Source: an uncultured Hungatella sp.
GTDB taxonomy: Bacteria; Bacillota; Clostridia; Lachnospirales; Lachnospiraceae
DNA length: 10,385 nt
Assembly: GCA_959018155.1 (NCBI GenBank)
Contig: CAUEKH010000059.1
Location: 1-10,385 of the forward strand
Direction of reading: 5' to 3'
How positions within the stretch are numbered: the stretch's first letter is position 1; every line of letters begins with the position of its first letter. Below the pieces are notes generated by a model, which was not told the origin of the DNA, did no database searches, and saw only the letters and a list, made by a program, of their open reading frames with translations. The translations under genes and the position numbers were made by a program. Positions 1 to 5,202 of this stretch are shown here, piece by piece.

Positions 1-5
1 GAGAA

Positions 6-2207
6 ATGAATGGCGGAGTAAAAAAGAAGCATGATAAAGAACACGAAAAGAGTACGATAAAGATGGAGCGCATGGAAAATTTAAACCCCTCTTTAAGAGG
101 AACCGCAAGAGAACTCGCACGGAAAAAAGCCGTGGAACTCGTCAGCCAGTTGTCCACAGAAGAGCAGACCTGGCTTCTCAACCACAATTCCCCCGGAATT
201 AAACGGCTGGGAATTCCGGCATATAACTGGTGGAACGAGGCGCTGCACGGTGTGGCGCGGGCCGGTACGGCCACCGTATTTCCGGTGCCCATCGCTCTGG
301 CTGCAACCTTTGACGAGAAACTGATAAAAGAAATTGCCGAAATCATTTCCACAGAAGGAAGGGCAAAGTACAATGAATACTCCCGGAAAGGCGACAGGGG
401 GATTTATAAAGGGCTGACTTACTGGTCCCCCAACATCAACATTTTCCGCGATCCCAGATGGGGAAGAGGCCATGAGACGTTTGGGGAGGATCCGTATTTG
501 ACCGGGGTTATGGGAGCCGCATTTATCGAAGGGATTCAGGGAGAGAACGAAGAATTCTTAAAAGCCGCGGCCTGTGTCAAGCATTTTGCGGTCCATTCAG
601 GCCCGGAGGCGTTAAGGCACGAATTCGATGCTAGGGTCAGCAGAAAGGAACTGTGGGAAACGTACCTTCCCGCGTTTGAATACTGTGTGAAAAAGGCCCG
701 CGTGGAGGGAGTGATGGGCGGCTACAGCAGCTTTGACGGCCAGCCTCTCTGTGCCAACCGCTATCTGATGAAGGATATTTTGAGGGGGCAGTGGGGATTT
801 GAAGGGTACTATGTCTCTGACTGCTGGGCGGGGAGAGATTTCCATGAACACCATATGGTGACGGCGGCGCCTGTGGAATCGGCGGCTATGGCGCTGAATG
901 CGGGCTGTGATGTCAACTGTGGGAACTGTTATGAACATTTGCCGGAGGCGCTAAAGGAAGGGCTTGTTCAACCGGAGACGGTGAGAGAATCATGTGTCAG
1001 GGCGATGACAACGAGATTTCTGCTCGGCCTGGGCCAAAAGACTCCGTGGGACGATTTGTCGTATGACGATGTGGATACGAAAGAGGCGGAAATGGTGAAT
1101 CTCTGCGCCGCGTCAGAGTCCATAGTCCTCTTAAAGAACAACGGAGTTCTTCCACTGGATAAGGAAAAAATCGGGAAAATCGCAGTCATAGGGCCAAACG
1201 CGGATTCCAGCGTGGTCCTTCAGGGCAATTACCACGGAACCGCGTCACACTATATCACGGTTCTGGAGGGAATCAAATGGGTAGTGTCAGAGGACACCAG
1301 AGTCTTCTATTCCAGCGGATGCAGTCTGGTGGGAGATCGGGAAGAGCGGCTTGCCATGCCGGGCGACAGACTGGCCGAAGCCGTCGCCGTCGCTGAGCGG
1401 TCGGATGTGGTTCTCCTGTGCGTCGGGCTGGATGAGAGATATGAGGGGGAAGCCCACCATATCAGTACGGGGGAGTGTATTGGCGGCGACAAGGAAGATT
1501 TACTGCTTCCGGAGCCCCAGAGGCTTCTGGCAGAGGCCCTGCTTTCAGCCGGTACTCCCGTCATTTTATGCTGCATGACCGGAAGCGCCATGGATTTAAG
1601 CGCTTACGAGGGGCGTGCGGCAGCGGTCCTTCAGACGTGGTATACCGGCGCGGTGGGCGGTCTGGCGCTGGCCAGGATTGTTTTTGGGGAAGAAGAACCG
1701 TCAGGAAAACTTCCGGTGACATTTTACGGAAGCGATTACCAGATGCCGGAATTTACTGATTACTCGATGAAGAACAGGACTTACCGCTATGTAGAAAATG
1801 GCGTTTTATATCCGTTCGGCTATGGACTTACTTACGGCAAAACTGTGATGCGCGATGCGTTCTGGAACCGGGAGTCCCATTCTGTCATCTGTACTGCTCA
1901 AAATGTGTCGGACAGGCCGGTTAAGGAGGTCATTACCGTATACCGGAAAAATAAAACATCTCCGCTGGAGGTCAGAAACTGCGCGCTCTGCGGATTTGTG
2001 AAGGTGAAGCTGGATCCGGGGGAGAAGAAAAGAATAGAGGTTCCCTTGTGGGGAGGGACATTTACGGTGGTAAATGAAGCTGGTGAGCGGATATCCGACG
2101 GAAATACGTATACGCTCTGGGTCGGCACCCACGGGCCGGATGAGAGAAGCAGGGAGCTGACAGGGACAGAGGTGATTGAGTTGGAGGTAGAGGCGGGAGT
2201 CATTTAG
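6..2207 (+). CDS. Glycoside hydrolase family 3 (beta-glucosidase/beta-xylosidase type)
   Basis: This 733-residue protein should release terminal beta-linked sugars from oligosaccharides by the retaining GH3 mechanism. Visible landmarks are the N-terminal barrel with RLGIPAYNWWNEALHGVARAG (from about residue 68), TFGEDPY (about 158-164), the substrate-binding pair K192-H193 in CVKHFAVHSG, and the nucleophile region YYVSDCW with D272 as the expected catalytic aspartate. The second domain carries GLDERYEGE (about 474-482), where the acid/base region lies in related enzymes, and YPFGYGL (602-608). A C-terminal fibronectin III-like domain follows (about 637-730). No signal peptide is seen, so it is probably cytoplasmic. 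It lies 59 bases before the GH4 gene with no terminator between them, so co-transcription is likely. The first ATG is only five bases from the window edge and its upstream context cannot be judged. ATG codons at 63 and 72 are alternatives, and the reading frame could also extend further left. Substrate cannot be decided from sequence alone. Confidence 0.93.
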   Translation: MNGGVKKKHDKEHEKSTIKMERMENLNPSLRGTARELARKKAVELVSQLSTEEQTWLLNHNSPGIKRLGIPAYNWWNEALHGVARAGTATVFPVPIALAATFDEKLIKEIAEIISTEGRAKYNEYSRKGDRGIYKGLTYWSPNINIFRDPRWGRGHETFGEDPYLTGVMGAAFIEGIQGENEEFLKAAACVKHFAVHSGPEALRHEFDARVSRKELWETYLPAFEYCVKKARVEGVMGGYSSFDGQPLCANRYLMKDILRGQWGFEGYYVSDCWAGRDFHEHHMVTAAPVESAAMALNAGCDVNCGNCYEHLPEALKEGLVQPETVRESCVRAMTTRFLLGLGQKTPWDDLSYDDVDTKEAEMVNLCAASESIVLLKNNGVLPLDKEKIGKIAVIGPNADSSVVLQGNYHGTASHYITVLEGIKWVVSEDTRVFYSSGCSLVGDREERLAMPGDRLAEAVAVAERSDVVLLCVGLDERYEGEAHHISTGECIGGDKEDLLLPEPQRLLAEALLSAGTPVILCCMTGSAMDLSAYEGRAAAVLQTWYTGAVGGLALARIVFGEEEPSGKLPVTFYGSDYQMPEFTDYSMKNRTYRYVENGVLYPFGYGLTYGKTVMRDAFWNRESHSVICTAQNVSDRPVKEVITVYRKNKTSPLEVRNCALCGFVKVKLDPGEKKRIEVPLWGGTFTVVNEAGERISDGNTYTLWVGTHGPDERSRELTGTEVIELEVEAGVI

Positions 2208-2252
2208 AGAAAACATAACTGTAACAACAGAAAATAAAAACATTCAAATTTC

Positions 2253-2258
2253 AGGAGG
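2253..2258 (+). promoter_or_regulatory. Ribosome binding site of the GH4 gene
   Basis: A perfect AGGAGG sits eight bases before the ATG at 2267 and decides that start over the in-frame ATG two codons later. The 59-base gap after the GH3 stop is A-rich and shows neither a promoter nor a terminator, which supports a two-gene operon. Confidence 0.85.
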
Positions 2259-2266
2259 AATTTGCC

Positions 2267-3667
2267 ATGAGAATGGAAAATGGAGTCTGCAAAGACATTA
2301 AAATCGCTTACATAGGAGGCGGCAGCCACGGCTGGGCCTGGACATTTATGCGGGATTTGGCTATGGAGGATAAAATCGCGGGTACAATCACCTTATACGA
2401 TATCGACGCAGCGGCAGCCCGCATGAATGAGGAGATTGGAAACCGCTTATTCCGGAGAGATGACGTGAAGGGAAGCTGGCGTTTTGAGACGAAAGAAGAT
2501 TTAAAAGAAGCGCTGACCGGTGCGGACTTTGTGGTTATTTCCATCCTTCCTGCCACATTTGACGAGATGGAATCCGATGTCCATCTGCCGGAGCAGTATG
2601 GAATCTGGCAGTCTGTAGGAGATACGGCAGGTCCTGGCGGGATGCTGCGGGCGCTGCGGACCATCCCCATCTTCAAAGGATTTGCGGAGGCCATCCGCGA
2701 TTACTGTCCGGAGGCCATTGTAATCAACTATACGAACCCCATGACGCTCTGTGTCCAGACACTGTATGAGGTGTTCCCGGAAATCAAGGCATTTGGCTGC
2801 TGTCATGAAGTGTTTGGCACCCAGAAAATTCTGAGGGACATCTATCAGCTTATGACGGGCGATACCGGAGTTGAGCGTGACGAAGTGATTGTCAACGTCC
2901 AGGGAATCAACCATTTTACCTGGTTTGATAAAGCGTCATGCCGCGGCGTGGATTTATTTCCCATTTACCGCAGGTTTATTGAGGAGAATTTCGAGGAAGG
3001 TTATAACGATCCGGACCGGAACTGGATGAACGGAACATTTAACTGCGCTCATCGTGTGAAAATGGATCTCTTCCTCCGCTACGGAGCCATCGCCGCGGCT
3101 GGCGATCGCCATTTAGCAGAATTCATGCCAGGAGAAGATTATTTGAGAGATCCGGAACAGGTAAAAGCATGGAAGTTCGCCCTGACTACGGTAGCATGGA
3201 GAAAAGAGCGGCAGGCGGAGAAGAACGCCCAGGCAAAACGCCTCGCTGCCGGGGAAGAGGAACTGGAACTTACGGCCACCGGGGAAGAGGGAATCCAGCT
3301 GATCAAAGCGCTCTGCGGCTTAAAACGCGTGGTAAGTAACGTCAACATCCCCAATACTCACGGACAGATTGGCAATCTCCCAAAGACAGCCGTGGTGGAG
3401 ACGAATGCCGTCTTTTACCAGGGCACGATTCAGCCAGTATTTGCCGGAAATATGTCAGAGGAGATTGTAAAACTGATCACTCCCCATGTGGAAAACCACC
3501 AGAAGGTGTTAAAGGCAGCTCTGCACCCTGACTTTGAGCTGCTGTTTGAGGCATTTATGAACGATCCGCTGGTGAAGGGGAGAATCACAGAAAATGACGG
3601 CCGGAAGCTTTTAAAGGAAATGATAAAGAATACTGAAAAATATCTTCCGGATGGCTGGAAAGCATAA
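2267..3667 (+). CDS. Glycoside hydrolase family 4, LplD-like alpha-galacturonidase
   Basis: GH4 enzymes cleave glycosides by NAD-dependent redox elimination with a divalent metal, acting in the cytoplasm. The 466-residue protein begins with a Rossmann dinucleotide-binding turn (IAYIGGGSHGW, glycines 17-19). It has NYTNPM at 154-159, the metal-site motif C179-H180-E181-V182 and the second metal-ligand region GINHFTWF with H216. Length is normal for the family. In GH4 the four residues at the cysteine position track substrate class. From memory of the family literature, CHEV marks alpha-galacturonidases such as Bacillus LplD, whereas other classes (alpha-glucosidase, alpha-galactosidase, phospho-glucosidases) carry different residues there. 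The GDRHLAEF segment around residues 283-290 is also typical of this clade. Together with the upstream GH3 gene this suggests intracellular processing of imported pectin-type oligosaccharides. Family assignment is very safe; the galacturonidase specificity is inference from one motif. Confidence 0.92.
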   Translation: MRMENGVCKDIKIAYIGGGSHGWAWTFMRDLAMEDKIAGTITLYDIDAAAARMNEEIGNRLFRRDDVKGSWRFETKEDLKEALTGADFVVISILPATFDEMESDVHLPEQYGIWQSVGDTAGPGGMLRALRTIPIFKGFAEAIRDYCPEAIVINYTNPMTLCVQTLYEVFPEIKAFGCCHEVFGTQKILRDIYQLMTGDTGVERDEVIVNVQGINHFTWFDKASCRGVDLFPIYRRFIEENFEEGYNDPDRNWMNGTFNCAHRVKMDLFLRYGAIAAAGDRHLAEFMPGEDYLRDPEQVKAWKFALTTVAWRKERQAEKNAQAKRLAAGEEELELTATGEEGIQLIKALCGLKRVVSNVNIPNTHGQIGNLPKTAVVETNAVFYQGTIQPVFAGNMSEEIVKLITPHVENHQKVLKAALHPDFELLFEAFMNDPLVKGRITENDGRKLLKEMIKNTEKYLPDGWKA

Positions 3668-3681
3668 AGCGTATTTCTGCC

Positions 3682-3710
3682 TTGCAGCAGGCTGTGCATT
3701 CGCTTATAAT
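3682..3710 (+). promoter_or_regulatory. Probable sigma-A promoter for the 159-residue ORF
   Basis: TATAAT at 3705-3710 is a perfect -10 hexamer. TTGCAG at 3682-3687 lies exactly 17 bases upstream and matches the -35 consensus in its first three bases. It sits just after the GH4 stop codon, so transcription would start near 3717. The perfect -10 and ideal spacing make it credible; the -35 is weak. Confidence 0.6.
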
Positions 3711-3721
3711 GAAGGCATGAG

Positions 3722-3740
3722 CAGCAAAATCATTTTGCTG
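3722..3740. promoter_or_regulatory. Perfect 19-base palindrome, candidate operator
   Basis: CAGCAAAAT-C-ATTTTGCTG is a perfect inverted repeat with a single central base, starting about five bases after the predicted transcription start of the promoter at 3682-3710. No T-run follows, so a terminator is unlikely. Size, symmetry and position fit a dimeric repressor operator that blocks initiation. The cognate regulator cannot be named from sequence. Confidence 0.5.
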
Positions 3741-3746
3741 TGACAG

Positions 3747-3778
3747 AAAGGGGGAAGCCGGACGTCTCCCGTCCCGGC
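3747..3778 (+). promoter_or_regulatory. Distant Shine-Dalgarno with intervening hairpin
   Basis: The only purine-rich ribosome-binding stretch before the ATG at 3786 is AAAGGGGGAAG at 3747-3757, about 30 bases too far away for direct use. Between them a hairpin can form. Bases 3758-3764 (CCGGACG) pair with 3770-3777 (CGTCCCGG), with C3773 bulged and a five-base loop. If folded, it would bring the effective spacing to about ten bases. The pairing is read directly; the role in translation is inference. Confidence 0.4.
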
Positions 3779-3785
3779 ATTTCAT

Positions 3786-4265
3786 ATGTATCATGAACTG
3801 GAACTTTTGATACCGGATTCGGAGTTTCCCCAAATGCCTTTTATTGAGCAGACGGTGGAATGGGGCGGCCAGGTCTTATCCAGGGACCCCAGGAGATACC
3901 GATACAGCCCGGACTTATTATTTGAAGAAACCGAAAGTCCACGCCATATAAACCGCCTTTTGGGAAATCTGTCCTTTCCGGGCCGCCACAATGAAAACTT
4001 TCGTGTGGTATACCTGATTGGTTCAAATTTATCAGACCTGGAAAATACCGGAAATCGCGAGAATTTCCAGCCGGAAGAACACAGCCTGATAAAACTGATT
4101 CGGGAAATGTACCGCGTTCTCAGAACGTTCTGTATCGTAAACTACGATGATGAGGATCGCATTGACGAACGGATCATCTGCGCAGAAGAGGATGAGGCGG
4201 TCGGAATCTTTCTTGACAGTCTGAAGTGGGAGAGATCGAAGGGAATTGTGATTGTGAAACCTTAG
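3786..4265 (+). CDS. Unrecognised acidic 159-residue protein
   Basis: I do not recognise the family. The protein is soluble-looking, with no signal peptide, membrane segment or cysteine cluster, and is rich in acidic residues. Visible elements are an N-terminal YHELELLIPDSEFP, an arginine-rich RDPRRYRYSP (about 34-43), a hydrophobic strand FRVVYLIGS (about 72-80), a helix with EEHSLIKLIREMYRVLRTF (about 97-115), and a C-terminal SKGIVIVKP. The alternation of strands and helices suggests a small alpha/beta fold. The ATG at 3786 is the only standard start after the in-frame stop at 3741, yet it lacks a close ribosome binding site. It has its own likely promoter after the GH4 gene, and the CarD-family promoter begins 35 bases downstream, so it is probably transcribed alone. 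Codon use resembles its neighbours, which supports it being real. Confidence 0.65.
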   Translation: MYHELELLIPDSEFPQMPFIEQTVEWGGQVLSRDPRRYRYSPDLLFEETESPRHINRLLGNLSFPGRHNENFRVVYLIGSNLSDLENTGNRENFQPEEHSLIKLIREMYRVLRTFCIVNYDDEDRIDERIICAEEDEAVGIFLDSLKWERSKGIVIVKP

Positions 4266-4300
4266 ATGTCGGACCTTTTATTGGAAATTTCGTTAAAACA

Positions 4301-4329
4301 CTGACATTTCCCGAAAAGTATGTTATACT
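4301..4329 (+). promoter_or_regulatory. Strong extended -10 promoter upstream of the CarD-family gene
   Basis: CTGACA (4301-4306) is followed after exactly 17 bases by TATACT (4324-4329). TG at 4321-4322 gives an extended -10 element. Both hexamers match consensus at five of six positions, so this is the best promoter in the window. Start of transcription is expected near 4336. GGAAAT (4283-4288) and ATTTCC (4306-4311) form an inverted repeat around the -35 region that could hold a regulator, but this is weak. Confidence 0.8.
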
Positions 4330-4346
4330 ATAAGTAAATCAAGACT

Positions 4347-4390
4347 GGTGCTCCGGAATGCTTACCGTTCTCGGGCACCTTTTTTGTTTT
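4347..4390 (+). terminator. Intrinsic terminator/attenuator in the CarD-family leader
   Basis: Bases 4347-4355 (GGTGCTCCG) pair with 4372-4379 (CGGGCACC), giving eight base pairs with T4352 bulged. TTTTTTGTTTT (4380-4390) follows at once, a textbook U-tract. It lies only about 11 bases after the predicted start of the strong promoter and 47 bases before the CarD ATG. Transcripts would therefore either stop as an approximately 50-base RNA or read through. I see no obvious competing antiterminator pairing. It could also serve the upstream ORF. Confidence 0.75.
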
Positions 4391-4437
4391 CCAAAATAGT
4401 ATTTGTTACTTTGAGTCACGTTTCAAAGGAGGCAGTT

Positions 4438-4938
4438 ATGTTTCAGGTAAAAGATCATGTTGTATACGGTAACCATGGAATCTGTGAAGTAAAGGCAGTA
4501 GGAAAACTGAACATGGATGCGGTGGATAAAGATAAAATCTATTATACGCTGGAGCCATTATACTCACAGAATAATAAGATATATACGCCGGTGGACAATG
4601 CTAAAACTTCTATGCGCAAGGCGATGACTGAGGAAGAGGCATGGGAACTGATTGACGGAATCCCGAAACAGGCGATGATTGAGGCGGCAGACGAGAAGAA
4701 GAGAGAACAGGCATATAAGGAAATCATGCAGAAAAATGACTGCGATGGCTGGAGCCGCATTATCAAAACCATTTACTTAAAGAATCAGAGGCGTTTGTCG
4801 GAGGGAAAACGGTACACAGCCAGAGACGATACATATTTGAGGGCGGCCGAGGATTTTCTGTTCCGGGAACTGGCGGCAGCTTTAAATGTGGATCAGGCTG
4901 AAATCAGAAGAATCATTGCAGGCAGGATAAAAGCATAA
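4438..4938 (+). CDS. CarD/CdnL family transcriptional regulator
   Basis: This 166-residue protein belongs to the CarD/CdnL family, which binds the RNA polymerase beta subunit and stabilises promoter open complexes, often at rRNA and growth genes. The N-terminal RNA polymerase-interacting (CarD_TRCF) domain is visible as MFQVKDHVVYGNHGICEV followed by YYTLEPL and KIYTPVDN (about 1-60). The helical DNA-contacting C-terminal domain includes a tryptophan (DGWSRIIKTIYLKNQRR) and a KRYTARDDTYLRAAEDFLFREL helix region. Length is normal for the family. The start at 4438 is set by AAAGGAGG (4425-4432) five bases upstream. The same frame is open back to a GTG at 4348, but that stretch contains the terminator hairpin and is not coding. 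It is expressed from the promoter at 4301-4329 through the terminator at 4347-4390. Its last codons form the first unit of a tandem repeat. Confidence 0.93.
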   Translation: MFQVKDHVVYGNHGICEVKAVGKLNMDAVDKDKIYYTLEPLYSQNNKIYTPVDNAKTSMRKAMTEEEAWELIDGIPKQAMIEAADEKKREQAYKEIMQKNDCDGWSRIIKTIYLKNQRRLSEGKRYTARDDTYLRAAEDFLFRELAAALNVDQAEIRRIIAGRIKA

Positions 4939-4980
4939 CAGAATAAAAGCATAACGGAATAAAAGCATAACAAAATAAAG
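4927..4980 (+). repeat. 16-base tandem repeat spanning the CarD stop codon
   Basis: ATAAAAGCATAAC recurs at 4927, 4943 and 4959 with a strict 16-base period, and a partial fourth copy (ATAAAG) begins at 4975. The first copy encodes the last residues and stop codon of the CarD-family protein (IKA-stop). The later copies repeat that coding end as noncoding DNA, so the array probably arose by slippage or duplication of the gene end. Confidence 0.85.
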
Positions 4981-5025
4981 GGGATGCTGTAAGGCGGATG
5001 ATTCATCTGCTTCTGCAGCATCCCC
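4980..5025. terminator. Long hairpin after the CarD-family gene
   Basis: A perfect 10-bp outer stem (GGGGATGCTG 4980-4989 with CAGCATCCCC 5016-5025) encloses an inner 7-bp stem (4994-5000 with 5004-5010, one G-T pair). On the plus strand only a poor T-rich stretch (AATTTCT) follows. On the minus strand the hairpin is followed by CTTTATTTTGTT, a better U-tract. It is most simply a transcription end for the CarD gene, possibly bidirectional. Confidence 0.6.
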
Positions 5026-5137
5026 AGTCAATTTCTAAACATCTCTATCTTCAACAACCCTGTTTCGAGGGATTTTCCATTCTTTCTATAAAAATTGTCT
5101 GCCATATAATTCTCCTGTTTCTGATGCGCAGAGTTGA

Positions 5138-5146
5138 TGCTATAAT
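5138..5146 (+). promoter_or_regulatory. Extended -10 promoter for the L,D-transpeptidase
   Basis: TGC-TATAAT (5138-5146) is a perfect extended -10 element. No good -35 is present: TTTCTG at 5118-5123 has the right 17-base spacing but poor identity. Start of transcription is expected near 5153, about 50 bases before the start codon. A second TATAAT at 5105-5110 lacks both extension and -35. The rest of 5026-5137 shows nothing else I can support. Confidence 0.55.
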
Positions 5147-5202
5147 ACCGATAAGATTGCATTGTTATAAAGACTGGTTGAAACAAGGAGGCGGATTTTT
5201 CC

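Noticed and set aside
63..74. Alternative GH3 starts at 63 or 72
   Set aside because: Neither has a convincing ribosome binding site. They stay possible, since the first ATG lies too close to the edge to judge, but are not better supported.
3717..3743. Eight-codon leader peptide (ATG at 3717, stop at 3741)
   Set aside because: It has no ribosome binding site, would begin right at the predicted transcription start, and simply reads through the palindrome.
4348..4437. In-frame GTG extension of the CarD-family protein
   Set aside because: The stretch covers the terminator hairpin and U-tract, has no ribosome binding site and no family similarity. The ATG at 4438 has a strong AGGAGG.
5058..5071. 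Small hairpin CCCT-GTTTCG-AGGG before the transpeptidase promoter
   Set aside because: Only four base pairs, with an imperfect T-run; too weak to call a terminator.
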